Assembly: GCF_000975115.1 (NCBI RefSeq)
Contig: NZ_BBRE01000001.1
Span: 496,001 to 560,000, forward strand
Source of the DNA: Demequina oxidasica
GTDB taxonomy: Bacteria > Actinomycetota > Actinomycetes > Actinomycetales > Demequinaceae
Length of the DNA: 64,000 nucleotides
Reading direction: 5' to 3'
Shown: in pieces, positions 8,518 through 15,921 of the stretch
How the letters are laid out: each line of letters opens with the position of its first letter
How positions within the stretch are numbered: the first letter of the stretch is position 1
Made by a program: the position numbers and the translations under genes
Notes under the pieces: model-generated
What the model was told of the DNA's origin: nothing
Database searches by the model: none
The model's input: the letters and a program-made list of their open reading frames with translations, nothing else

Positions 8518-8820
8518 ATGAGCAACACGGAAATGACCGCCGAGGACTTCTTCAAGTCCATCACCGGCTTCGATGAGATCGCGATCCAGAAGGCGTTCGG
8601 CGCGTCGTTCGTGGACCTCCGCAACGACCAGTTCCGGTTCCTCCGGGCGCTGGTGTTCGTGGACCTGCGACGCGACGGCAAGAAGGACGCCGATGCCTAC
8701 ACCGAGGTCATGGGCTTGGGCATCGGCGCGGTGGACGGCTGGTTCGCTGACGTGGAGGCGGAGGTCTTCCCCGAGGAGCCGGTGACGGACCAGGGAAAAG
8801 CCGCCGCGCCCGCGAGCTGA
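8518..8820 (+). CDS. Tail assembly chaperone, short form (gpG-like)
   Basis: This 100-residue acidic helical protein sits immediately upstream of the tape measure, the standard position for gpG-type chaperones that coat the tape measure during tail assembly. Its last codons contain a slippery heptamer, and an open -1 frame continues to the tape measure start. I therefore call the two-product chaperone arrangement known from lambda and most siphophages. Confidence 0.75.
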   Translation: MSNTEMTAEDFFKSITGFDEIAIQKAFGASFVDLRNDQFRFLRALVFVDLRRDGKKDADAYTEVMGLGIGAVDGWFADVEAEVFPEEPVTDQGKAAAPAS

Positions 8821-8942
8821 GGGCGCGACAGAAGGCGGAGTGGCTCGTGTACTACGGACTCCAGCCAAGCGAGTTCGAGGCGCTGACCTACCTCGAGCGG
8901 GAGCAGATTCAGGACGTAGCCGCACGACGTAGGAGGCGATGA
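8518..8942 (+). CDS. Tail assembly chaperone, frameshifted long form (gpGT-like)
   Basis: A -1 shift at 8793-8799 joins the gpG-like protein to an open frame that ends at the TGA at 8940-8942. The extra ~47 residues begin SRRARELRARQKAEWLVYYG and contain PSEFEALTYLEREQIQD, followed by a run of Arg, typical of gpT extensions. The extension has no start codon of its own near its beginning. Its stop overlaps the tape measure start. The product would be a minor, longer chaperone that recruits tube subunits. Confidence 0.75.
8793..8799 (+). other. Programmed -1 ribosomal frameshift site GGGAAAA
   Basis: The heptamer is in the X-XXY-YYZ phase of the gpG frame (codons GGA at 8794 and AAA at 8797). 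It closely resembles lambda GGGAAAG. A shift by -1 gives exactly the frame that stays open to 8942. Confidence 0.8.
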
Positions 8943-10348
8943 TGGCAGGGCGCACACTGAACTTCGCGATCACCGCCGACGCCAAGGACTTCTCCAAGGC
9001 GGTCGGCGGCGCGAAGGGCGACCTCGGGAACCTGGGCACTGAGGCCGACAAGGCGTCCAGGAAGATCGACGGCATCGGCGACAGCGTCGCGGAGAACGCC
9101 GACACGGTCGCCTCCAAGGGTTCGCAGATCGGCGGCGCGCTCAGCGGCATCGGTGACGTGCTGAGCAACTCCACGAACCCCGCGCTGAAGACGATGGGTG
9201 CCAGCATGGTCGGCGTGGGGGCTGGCATCCAGTTCCTGGCCGACTCCGGCGACCTCGTCAACGGCGTGGTCGAGACGTTCAAGAACTTCGAGATCGTGCA
9301 GAAGGCTCAGTCCCTCGCGACGAAGGTGGCGACCGGCGTCCAGGCGGCATTCAACGCCGTCATGGCCGCCAACCCCATCGCGCTCATCGTGCTGGCCGTG
9401 GCGGCGCTCGTCGCTGGCCTCGTCCTGTTCTTCACGAAGACGGAGGCTGGTCAGAAGATTTGGCAGGCGTTCACCGACTTCCTCGGCACGGCGGTGGACA
9501 AGATCAAGACGTTCTTCACCGAGACCATCCCGACCGCCTTCCAGAAGGTCAGTGACAAGGCCACCGAGGTCAAGGACTGGATCGTCACGAAGTTCACCGC
9601 AGCGGTGGACTGGCTGAAGGGGCTGCCCGGACGGATCGTGACCGCCGTTGGCGACCTATTCGGCACCATCAAGGACAAGGCGGTCGCGGCCAAGGACTGG
9701 GTCGTGGAGAAGTTCCTCGCGCTGGTGACGTGGTACGTGTCCCTGCCCGGCCGGATCGCTCGTGCGGTCGGTGACCTGTTCTCGGCTGTCAAGGACAAGG
9801 CGGTCGCCGCCAAGGACTGGGTCACGGACAAGTTCCAGAGCGTCATCGACTGGTTCAAGAAGGCTCCGAGCAAGATCGCCAGCGCGGCGAGCGGCATGTG
9901 GGACGGGGTTGGGGACGCGTTCAAGGGGACGATCAACAAGGTCATCGGCTGGTGGAACAACTTCTCCGTCAGCCTCACCGTCCCGAGCAACGCGCTCACA
10001 AACGCCATCGGGATCGGCGGCAAGGGCTTCACGATCAACACACCGAATATCCCGTACCTGGCGAACGGCGGCATCACGTCCGGCCCGACGCTGGCGATGA
10101 TCGGTGACAACCCTGGCGGGCGCGAGGCCGTCATCCCGCTGGACAAGTACGACCTCGGCGGCGGCATCACGCGGGAGGACCTGAAGGAGTTCGCGCGCGT
10201 GATCGTGGAGGGCATCGTCAACGGCTACGACAAGAGCGTGGACGACATGGTCCGAGGCTTCGAGAACGGCACCGTCCGGCAGATCAACCGCGCGACGGCA
10301 CATCAGAACATGAGGGTGGCGGCGACCTACGGAGTGCGCGGACGATGA
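8939..10348 (+). CDS. Tail tape measure protein (short)
   Basis: The 469-residue protein follows the chaperones. It starts MMAGRTLNFAITADAKDFSKAV and has a hydrophobic stretch near residues 140-165 (FNAVMAANPIALIVLAVAAL), a common tape measure feature. Three repeats of 40 residues follow at 206-320. The C-terminal part contains the GDNPGGREAVIPLD motif found near the end of many phage tape measures. It is short for the family, which implies a short tail. Start could be either of two adjacent ATGs (8939, 8942). Confidence 0.85.
   Translation: MMAGRTLNFAITADAKDFSKAVGGAKGDLGNLGTEADKASRKIDGIGDSVAENADTVASKGSQIGGALSGIGDVLSNSTNPALKTMGASMVGVGAGIQFLADSGDLVNGVVETFKNFEIVQKAQSLATKVATGVQAAFNAVMAANPIALIVLAVAALVAGLVLFFTKTEAGQKIWQAFTDFLGTAVDKIKTFFTETIPTAFQKVSDKATEVKDWIVTKFTAAVDWLKGLPGRIVTAVGDLFGTIKDKAVAAKDWVVEKFLALVTWYVSLPGRIARAVGDLFSAVKDKAVAAKDWVTDKFQSVIDWFKKAPSKIASAASGMWDGVGDAFKGTINKVIGWWNNFSVSLTVPSNALTNAIGIGGKGFTINTPNIPYLANGGITSGPTLAMIGDNPGGREAVIPLDKYDLGGGITREDLKEFARVIVEGIVNGYDKSVDDMVRGFENGTVRQINRATAHQNMRVAATYGVRGR
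9554..9890 (+). repeat. Three 120-bp repeats inside the tape measure gene
   Basis: Units begin at 9554, 9674 and 9794 with GACAAGGC and encode KDW-x3-KF, a Trp-rich segment and then LPGRI...VGDLF. The period is exactly 120 bases (40 residues). Copies 2 and 3 are the most alike. Gain or loss of a unit would change tail length in steps. Confidence 0.8.
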
Positions 10349-10722
10349 AGCCCGGTTGCTTCGAGTGTCGGACGTGTGCCATCACGGTCGCCATTCATCA
10401 GATGGACGCACACCTGGCATCAAAGAGCCACGCCTGGCACCTCTGGAAAGCGCACGGACGCCCGCACAAGAAGGAAGCGTGCGAGGTCTGCGGGGTGGTC
10501 TTCGCGCCCAACGGCATGGCGCTTCACCGGGAAGCCAGCGGGCACGGAGCCGGGGTTCCGCCACGCTTCCGCTGCGACGCCTGCGGCCACCTGTCGGGCG
10601 ACCTGGACGCAGCCGAGCGGCATCGTCGCTACCTCGGGCACCTCCTCTACTCCGAGAAGGGCGTGAGCGAGATCTGGTATTACGACCTCCCCAACGAGGC
10701 CGCCTTGTTCGCGGACTCGTAA
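10345..10722 (+). CDS. Protein with three C2H2-type zinc fingers
   Basis: This 125-residue protein contains three evenly spaced C-x2-C-x11/12-H-x5-H units: CRTC...H...H (about 8-29), CEVC...H...H (about 47-68) and CDAC...H...H (about 76-98). The spacing resembles matrin/U1C-type fingers more than classical TFIIIA fingers. Its start overlaps the tape measure stop (ATGA). Minor tail genes would normally be here, so a DNA- or RNA-binding protein is unexpected. The family is unknown to me; function is not assigned. Confidence 0.7.
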   Translation: MKPGCFECRTCAITVAIHQMDAHLASKSHAWHLWKAHGRPHKKEACEVCGVVFAPNGMALHREASGHGAGVPPRFRCDACGHLSGDLDAAERHRRYLGHLLYSEKGVSEIWYYDLPNEAALFADS

Positions 10723-10799
10723 ACGTCCACGAGCGGCTCCGAGGCGCGCGGCAGGCCCAACCGCACCGGCCCACCGCCGTACGGCTCCGAGGGGTCTTC

Positions 10800-12272
10800 T
10801 CAGGCGGCGCTCGCGGGGTCGTGCGGGTACTGCACCAGCCCCGGTGCCCAGGCGTACTCCAGCCGCTCGCGGCGCTTGTCGTCGGTCGTGCGGCCCCGGG
10901 AGCCTCGGCGGACCGTCACCGACACCAGGGCGTCACCGATGATTGCGCGGCGCTCGGCGTCGTCGGTGGCCGCCGCCCAGTCATCCTCGAAGAAGCCCAC
11001 CGGCTCCGACTCGTACCGGACCTGACCGGGCGCGGCCTCCGCGGTGGCCTTCAGCTCTTGCAGCGCGTCGATTTGGTCGAGCAGGTCTAGCCGCCGCTCA
11101 CGGTCGCTCGCGCTGGCGATCTGCCGCCCGAGTTCGGTCAGGCGCACCTCGATCTCGGGGAGCATAGCGCCCGGCCCATCGAAGACCTTCTCCATCGGAC
11201 GCCAGCGCGCCTGGCCGCTGGCCCGCGCGAGGAAGTCCTCCACCACGATGTGCTCGAAGTTGATCATGGCTTGGTGGCACTCGGGGCACGAGTACATCGT
11301 GTTCCCGTTCCGGACGCCCCGGTACATCCGCACCGGCTCTTCGTGCTCGCCGCAGAGCACCAGCCCGGACAGCACGCCGGAGGACTTGGCCGCGAGCGCC
11401 CTGGGGAGGTTCTTGCCCTCCTGCGGCGCATCGAGCGCGGCCAGCATTGCCCGCCAGCGCGCCACGGGCATGACGGCCAGATCGTCGCGGACCACGGGGA
11501 GGTCGTTCTCGCCTAGGAGCACTCCGTCACCCCGGCGCTTGGAGTCACGGCCTGGGTTGAACGGCACCATGCCAGCCACGAGCGGATGCCGGAGCAGACG
11601 CTCAACGGTCGCGTGGCCCCAGGCCGTCCCGGCACCAGAGGGGGTCGGTACCGACGCGTCTGAGAGCCACCTCGCGGTGCTGTAGATGCTGCGACCGGCC
11701 AACGTGCGGGCCACCATCTCCTCGACGTAGCCGATGCGCTCAGGGTCCTTGGCGATCACCATGCCCGGCCCGTCGGGGTTGGGGACGTTGCGCCAGCCAA
11801 AGGGCACGCCACCCCCGACGGAGCGCCCATTCAGGAGCAGGTGTGTCCGGGCCGCCGCCACGCGGGCGCTGATCGCCTCCGCCTCCATCTGTGCGAAGCC
11901 TGCGAGCACTCCCGCGACGATCTGGCCGATGGTCGTACTCATGTCCAGGTTGTCCGCCACCGACGCCAGCGAGCGACCTCGAGCGTCGAGTACTTCGTAC
12001 GCTTTCCAGAAGTCCGTGATGCGCCGGGCCAGGCGGTCGACCTTCCAGACGAGGACCAAGTCGTAGGGCTCAGCGCTGGCGAGCAGCGCCTTCCATCCGG
12101 CGCGCTCCGCGGGCTTGTTCTTGGAAGCGCTCACGCCGTCGTCTACGAAGGGCTCCGCCACGACCTCCCAGCCGCGCGCCTCCGCGTACTTCTGACACGA
12201 CTCGATCTGACGCGAGATGCTGACGGACTGTTCGTTGCTGACGGACAGCCGCGCGTAGATGACGCAACGCAT
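10800..12272 (-). CDS. int: Large serine recombinase (phage integrase)
   Basis: This 490-residue protein starts MRCVIYARLSVSNEQS, with the nucleophile Ser in YARLS. The resolvase domain continues through VWKVDRLARR. A recombinase domain, a zinc-ribbon region (LCGEHE...SCPECHQ, about 330-365) and a C-terminal coiled coil follow. The start at 12272 has a strong AGGAGGG just upstream; a longer upstream frame exists but lacks a site like this. The gene lies at the phage end, about 75 bases from the cpaF junction, transcribed away from it. It would integrate the phage into cpaF and, with a directionality factor not seen here, excise it. Confidence 0.93.
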   Translation of the reverse strand: MRCVIYARLSVSNEQSVSISRQIESCQKYAEARGWEVVAEPFVDDGVSASKNKPAERAGWKALLASAEPYDLVLVWKVDRLARRITDFWKAYEVLDARGRSLASVADNLDMSTTIGQIVAGVLAGFAQMEAEAISARVAAARTHLLLNGRSVGGGVPFGWRNVPNPDGPGMVIAKDPERIGYVEEMVARTLAGRSIYSTARWLSDASVPTPSGAGTAWGHATVERLLRHPLVAGMVPFNPGRDSKRRGDGVLLGENDLPVVRDDLAVMPVARWRAMLAALDAPQEGKNLPRALAAKSSGVLSGLVLCGEHEEPVRMYRGVRNGNTMYSCPECHQAMINFEHIVVEDFLARASGQARWRPMEKVFDGPGAMLPEIEVRLTELGRQIASASDRERRLDLLDQIDALQELKATAEAAPGQVRYESEPVGFFEDDWAAATDDAERRAIIGDALVSVTVRRGSRGRTTDDKRRERLEYAWAPGLVQYPHDPASAA

Positions 12273-12334
12273 GGGGACCCTCCTGGGCGCGTGCTGGCCC
12301 CTTGCCAGCGGCACCAGGGTACAGCGCAACGTGC

Positions 12335-12370
12335 TGGATGACACGCGCTTGCGTCGCACCCGACACCACG
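12335..12370. other. Likely attR of the prophage in cpaF
   Basis: On the minus strand the cpaF frame reads to LNIVVSGATQA and then changes to unrelated sequence, whereas the family continues G-K-T-T. The crossover should lie in the GGTGCGACGCAAGCG stretch (about 12345-12360). The exact core needs the left end. Confidence 0.7.
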
Positions 12371-12966
12371 ATGTTGAGCCCCGCGGCGACTGATGCGGCC
12401 AGGAAGTCCGCGGCCTGCTGCGTCATCGATCCCAGGTCCACGAGATCCTGCACGTGACGCGCACGAGCAATGTACTTGCGGATGTTCACGGCCCAATGGG
12501 CGCGAGTCACGTCAGGGATGACGGCGTGCAGGCGCTCGCCACCTGGCAACGTCGCATCCACGAACGGGCTCGACAAGTCGAGGCGGCGGCCAGAAACCTT
12601 GAGCATCTGCTCCACGAGGTCGCGTACCTGGGTGGCGGTCAGCATGGTGGTAGTTAGCTCCGCCTGGCCGTGGCGTGCGACGTAGACCTGCGAGGGTTCG
12701 TTGATCCATAATTCTTCTATCTCGGGGTCATCGAGGTACTGCTGCAGCGGGCCCAGCCCGGCCACGTTGTCGATCACTGACTTAGCAGTCCCCTCGCGGT
12801 CCATCAAAGGCAGGACCGCGCCGATCAATGCGCGTTGCTCCCAAGCCTCGAGCGCCTCATCAACCAGCCCACGCACCACCGCGAACTCACGAAGCGGATC
12901 CACGCCGCGGTCCCGAATCTGGTCGCGCACTTGCGACTCAATGTGGGCAGCGACGTCGACGGTCAT
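12345..12966 (-). pseudogene. cpaF: cpaF (TadA-type pilus ATPase), 5' part, cut by prophage
   Basis: About 207 residues from MTVDVAAHIESQVRDQIRDRG to VVSGATQA match the N-terminal and early core parts of CpaF/TadA secretion ATPases, which power Flp/tad pilus assembly. Recognisable segments include NVAGLGPLQQYLDDPEIEELWINEP, HAVIPDV and AVNIRKY. The Walker A loop that should follow SGATQA is lost to the prophage. The rest of the gene is presumably at the left phage end, outside the window. This is the only one of the four copies that continues past the INEP codons, so it is the true gene. Promoter: leaderless, see 12975-13019. Confidence 0.85.
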
Positions 12967-12974
12967 GACATTTG

Positions 12975-13019
12975 ACCTTAGGGGCACTCACAGAGACGCG
13001 CATCTTGAATTGTGGATAA
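12975..13019 (-). promoter_or_regulatory. cpaF leaderless promoter with TTATCCACA box, copy 1
   Basis: The -10 element TAAGGT (12975-12980) ends 8 bases before the ATG, leaving no room for a ribosome site, so the mRNA is probably leaderless. A perfect TTATCCACA (minus strand, 13011-13019) lies 30 bases further upstream. The same layout is kept in all four copies. Confidence 0.6.
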
Positions 13020-13059
13020 CCCCATCCGTGCACCGTCGCGGAGCGGTTAGTGCCTGGCG

Positions 13060-13234
13060 AGTTTGGCGACGCCCATGAACTTGCACACGCACCTAGATCG
13101 AACCACCGCCGAATCCGTTTACTCGCTGCAGCCTCACAAACGCTCCGGCGTCCAGCGACAACAATCCCAGGATTGCAGGGACACACCAACGCGACAGCTC
13201 GGTAACGGAACTGGGCAGGATAGGCCTTTGGCAT
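13060..13234 (-). pseudogene. Degenerate transposase OrfA-like remnant, copy 1
   Basis: The minus strand reads MPKAYPAQFRYRAVALV and later SVCEAA, resembling the start of IS3-type OrfA proteins (MPKxYPxEFRxRAV with a helix-turn-helix). Upstream is GAGGAGCCTGAAC before the ATG. The similarity fades by 13060. A related, frame-broken copy lies at 15490-15658. Confidence 0.45.
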
Positions 13235-13291
13235 GTTCAGGCTCCTCGTACTTGAGCCAAAACAACACTCTGCCAATGGTAACCAAACGAT

Positions 13292-13326
13292 GGGACAGAT
13301 CAAGTTGCCACCAAACCGTTCAGCAG
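13292..13326 (-). repeat. Transposon-end-like sequence, copy 1
   Basis: The minus strand reads CTGCTGAACGGTTTGGTGGC and onward. It matches the sequence at 15716-15750 and, in inverted orientation, that at 14914-14948. Confidence 0.5.
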
Positions 13327-13559
13327 ACCCCCACCGATTGCATGTTTGAATAGCACGCGTTCGGTGTCGTAGCGCTTAGAAAACTCTTAAGCGAAACGCC
13401 ACGGCAAGAAAAACCAATCGAGCCGACCGCGTTGGACGATTCCAGTTGCGCAGTGCCCTAGAGCGCTGTACGTTCATGGAGGGCTCGCACCTGTACGGAG
13501 TCCTCAAATTGGCGCCACTCTACAAGCCCCCAACCGGACAGAAAGCAAGGATTGTCTCT

Positions 13560-14309
13560 ATGAGTCACCAAAAACGAACGGCCGTTCTAGCGGCGATGAC
13601 GACCGTACCTTTTATAGTTGTTACCGCTCTTAGCGCATCAGCTAAGGAGCCCGTCTACGTTGATGAGCCCTCCACCGCCGTCACAGAAACCACACCTGGC
13701 TATATCGACTCCAGCTTCTTGGATGAAGTTGAAGACTTCGGGACACAGGTCGTTGCACCAGAAGATGGCGCGCAGTCAAATCTGCTCAACCCAACAAACG
13801 CTCAGAACCACGTGCTCACTTTTGAGCAGACGGGCCCAACCACTTTCGCCGCAGCGACCTCGCGGGCCGCAATTGGAACAGTTTTGAGCGGCTCTCGGAG
13901 TCAGCGGATGCCCACCACGTCAAGCAACTACGCTCGGGTGTCTTTTTCTACCGGGGTAACGCTGAATCGAACGTCTCTGCCTACCCGCGTTCAGTTCGAT
14001 GGCGAATCACAGGTCTGCTTTTCTCTCCCCAGTAGCCCGAGTTCAGTGACAGTCACAAGCCGGTACACGGCGACTGGAGTCGCTCTATCGGCATCTGTCA
14101 GCGGCAGCGGTGCAACAGTCAGCGGCAGCACAACCACGAAGACCGCCACGACCAAAATGACCAAAAAGAATCCCGCCAAGAAGACCTGTATCAATACTGT
14201 GGACCGAGGCATATCATTCACTGGTGCCATCGTGTCCGCCAGAGAAGTGGTCGTTGGAGAAATTGTTTACAAAAACACCAAGTACACAATCCAGGTCGGA
14301 GATGAGTGA
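13560..14309 (+). CDS. Secreted protein of unknown family (cargo of unit E1)
   Basis: This 249-residue protein has a signal peptide: MSHQKRTAVLAAMTTVPFIV then VTALSASA with a likely cut after ASA. The mature part is acidic at first (EPVYVDEPS), then Ser/Thr-rich with several predicted beta strands, a Lys/Thr-rich patch (KTATTKMTKKNPAKKT) and two Cys (CFSL, KKTCIN) that could form a disulfide. The ATG at 13560 puts the signal peptide at the N-terminus; an upstream start adds 38 residues without sense. Codon use is visibly more A/T-rich than in flanking genes, suggesting transfer. It overlaps the next gene. I do not recognise the family; an exported toxin or adhesin is possible. Confidence 0.6.
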   Translation: MSHQKRTAVLAAMTTVPFIVVTALSASAKEPVYVDEPSTAVTETTPGYIDSSFLDEVEDFGTQVVAPEDGAQSNLLNPTNAQNHVLTFEQTGPTTFAAATSRAAIGTVLSGSRSQRMPTTSSNYARVSFSTGVTLNRTSLPTRVQFDGESQVCFSLPSSPSSVTVTSRYTATGVALSASVSGSGATVSGSTTTKTATTKMTKKNPAKKTCINTVDRGISFTGAIVSAREVVVGEIVYKNTKYTIQVGDE

Positions 14310-14508
14310 GCCGGCAGGCCGTGTAGGGCGCTCTCTCCTGCTAATAGGGCTCAGTTACCCGTTGCTCTCGGCCGGATTGCTACTTCTACTCGTGGGAACC
14401 AATTCGGCTGGCGTTACATTGACAATTTGTGGGACCTTCCTGATTGGCGTGACCGAGATACTCTTCTACCTCGATAGGACTCGGCCGCCCATGAACGACC
14501 GGCCCTAG
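14302..14508 (+). CDS. Small two-TM membrane protein, partner of the secreted protein
   Basis: The 68-residue protein has two membrane segments (LLLIGLSYPLLSAGLLLLLV and VTLTICGTFLIGVTEILFYL) joined by a short loop, with short polar ends. It overlaps the preceding gene by 8 bases, so translation is probably coupled. A small membrane protein directly behind a secreted one is the usual layout of bacteriocin and toxin immunity genes, but the immunity role is inference. A similar two-TM gene occupies the same place in unit E3. Confidence 0.55.
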   Translation: MSEPAGRVGRSLLLIGLSYPLLSAGLLLLLVGTNSAGVTLTICGTFLIGVTEILFYLDRTRPPMNDRP

Positions 14509-14593
14509 GCTCCAACCGCTATTGCGGTCCTCGATTACGGGCCAGAAATCGTAAGAGACGGCGTAGCTCGGCGAGTGCCTGCCGGTCCGCTCG

Positions 14594-14640
14594 CCCTGTA
14601 CCTGCGGGTCGCGGCATGGGCGTGGCCCGCAGGTACAGGG
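14594..14640 (+). terminator. Hairpin closing the E1 cargo operon
   Basis: Perfect 15-bp stem (14594-14608 with 14626-14640) and a 17-base loop, 86 bases after the two-TM gene stop. There is no strong U tract. Between it and 14914 I see no supported gene. Confidence 0.6.
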
Positions 14641-14913
14641 GCAGGGTTTAGCGATCGATTTGTGCGTGACGAGTCTTGATGCCAACCCCCTTCGCGTGTG
14701 AAAGTGTCGACGTTCGTCCTACCGTACTGGTTGCTTGTTGCGCCGGCTCAGCGCTGCTGAAGCCGGCACGCATCCGTGGGTGGAACACCTCGGTCCTCGA
14801 GCGCACCAGCGGTGCTAGCGCGCCACTCAGCCGAGTCATAGGCCTGCGAACCTTCGGCCCGCAACGCTTCACCGTCGCTTGAGACCCCCAGGGGCAGTAT
14901 CGCTCGCGAGTGA

Positions 14914-15121
14914 CTGCTGAATGATTCGGTGACAGTTTGACGTGCCCCCGGTTTGGCTTTGCCCGTGCGGGCGACCATCGTTGCCAGGATGCGCTCGGAG
15001 ACACCAGACCCTAAACGCTTGGGTCACTCTTGTGAGAAGCCTCGCCACTAGAGTTGCTGCGATACAACGAGGGAACACCAACAATTTCGCCTCAATCACA
15101 AGAGACCTCTAGTCAACCGAG
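14914..15121. repeat. Shared ~210-bp cassette end, copy in unit E1
   Basis: Aligns with 18272-18482 and 20830-21040. It starts with the transposon-end-like sequence CTGCTGAATGATTCGGTGAC (14914-14948) and ends exactly where the cpaF fragment breaks. On the minus strand it carries a conserved coding-like stretch, here GVSERILATMVARTG, seen as GVSDRVLATIVALTG then stop in the E2 copy. This may be the tail of a lost gene. Confidence 0.75.
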
Positions 15122-15396
15122 CCTGGCTCATTAATCCAGATTTCTTCGATCTCCGGATCATCGAGGTAGCGCTGCAACGGCCCCAGCCCGGCTACGTTGT
15201 CCATGACCGACTTCGCGGTGGACTCGCGGTCATGCACCGGAGCGACCGCACCGATCAAGGCCCGCTCGTCCCAGGCCTCGAGTGCCTCTTCCACTAGGTC
15301 ACGAACCCTCGCTGCTTCTCGCAACGGGTCAACGCCGCGCTCGCGGATTTGGTCGCGCACCTGCGCCTCGATGGTCACGGCAGCTTCGGCGGTCAT
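15109..15396 (-). pseudogene. cpaF: cpaF 5' fragment, copy 2
   Basis: The frame starts MTAEAAVTIEAQVRDQIRERG and follows CpaF to IEEIWINEPG. It then runs into the shared end sequence and stops after three more codons. All catalytic parts of the ATPase are missing. Divergence from copy 1 is at both synonymous and other positions, but the frame is intact over ~91 codons, and the promoter is kept. It might still make a short N-terminal peptide. It is best explained as a displaced gene start (see findings). Confidence 0.85.
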
Positions 15397-15404
15397 GACA
15401 CCTG

Positions 15405-15449
15405 ACACTAGAGGTAGTACCAAGGACTCGCATCTTGAGTTGTGGATAA
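15405..15449 (-). promoter_or_regulatory. cpaF leaderless promoter with TTATCCACA box, copy 2
   Basis: The -10 element TAGTGT (15405-15410) is 8 bases before the ATG; TTATCCACA is at 15441-15449, 30 bases upstream of it. Confidence 0.6.
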
Positions 15450-15489
15450 CCTCTTGCGTGCACAGTTACGAAGCACCTAGCGCCTGAGA

Positions 15490-15658
15490 GTTAGTCCCTG
15501 CACCATGCACCTGCACCCTGCCCGAACCACCGCCGAATCCGTCCACACGCTGCAGCCTCGCAGACGCTCAGGCATACAGCGACGACAACCCCAGTATCTC
15601 AGGTGCGCACCCACGCGACAGTTCGGAAAAGGAACTTAGCAGGATAAGCCATAGGCAT
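15490..15658 (-). pseudogene. Degenerate transposase OrfA-like remnant, copy 2
   Basis: The minus strand reads MPMAYPAKFLFRTVAWVRT and then a stop; further on, in a shifted frame, come SVCEAA and RIRRWF, as in copy 1. It is more decayed than copy 1. It lies between the cpaF promoter and the transposon-end-like sequence at 15716-15750. Confidence 0.45.
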
Positions 15659-15715
15659 GTTCAGAATTCTTGTACTCGAGCCAAAACAACACTCGGCCAC
15701 TGGTAAACGAATGAT

Positions 15716-15750
15716 GGGGAAGGTCAAGTTGCCACAAAACTATTCAGCAG
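15716..15750 (-). repeat. Transposon-end-like sequence, copy 2 (inverted partner of 14914-14948)
   Basis: The minus strand CTGCTGAATAGTTTTGTGGC and onward matches the plus strand at 14914-14948 at 26 of 35 positions. The two face each other across the copy-2 unit. From 15751 to the E2 genes I see one candidate promoter and no supported gene. Confidence 0.55.
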
Positions 15751-15921
15751 ACTCGAACGGAGGAGGCGTATGCCCGCGGCCGGGAAAACTCTCGCCGCGC
15801 ATCGATAATTCCCCATGGCCGCTCCCCATCTTGAAGTGTCGGGCTACTTTCATCTGTAGCAGCGACGCAGACCTGCGAAGACATCCGAGCCACAACGCAT
15901 TGGGAGAAGCAGAGAAATCTC

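Larger units (their letters stand above)
1..12350. mobile_element. Right part of a siphovirus-type prophage integrated in cpaF
   Basis: Co-directional phage genes run from a replication-type ATPase through terminase, portal, capsid, connector and tail genes to a tape measure. A large serine integrase on the opposite strand closes the element. Beyond the integrase start the sequence becomes cpaF coding sequence on the minus strand, so the right attachment site lies near 12345-12360. The left end is outside the window. No holin, endolysin, distal tail or receptor-binding gene is visible in the part seen here. Confidence 0.9.
13030..13330. repeat. Extended repeat shared by array copies 1 and 2 (copy 1)
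   Basis: About 300 bases aligning with 15480-15755 at roughly three-quarters identity by eye, including GAACCACCGCCGAATCCGT, CTGCAGCCTC and GAGCCAAAACAACACTC. It contains the transposase remnant. Copies 3 and 4 lack it. From 13331 to the next gene at 13560 I see only a short CGCTTA/TAAGCG inverted repeat (13373-13393). Confidence 0.75.
12692..15121. mobile_element. Cassette unit E1 of the cpaF array
   Basis: Runs from the cpaF position equivalent to the shared break (about 12692) to the break in the next copy (15121). It contains a cpaF 5' end with promoter, a transposase remnant, a secreted protein gene with a two-TM partner, and the ~210 bp end sequence shared by all units. No integrase is encoded. 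Treating this as a mobile unit is inference. Confidence 0.5.

Noticed and set aside
12070..12344. Continuation of the cpaF frame into the phage as a chimeric C-terminus
   Set aside because: The sequence after SGATQA overlaps the integrase start and does not resemble CpaF; it is read-through across the junction.
13063..13353. Plus-strand frame in the copy-1 extended repeat
   Set aside because: The frame is not kept in the homologous stretch at 15480-15755, while the minus strand shows a transposase-like start in both.
13446..13559. Longer start for the E1 secreted protein
   Set aside because: It would bury the signal peptide behind 38 residues of unremarkable sequence.
14676..14882. 68-codon frame between the E1 hairpin and the shared end
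   Set aside because: No ribosome site or protein-like pattern; not repeated in E2 or E3.
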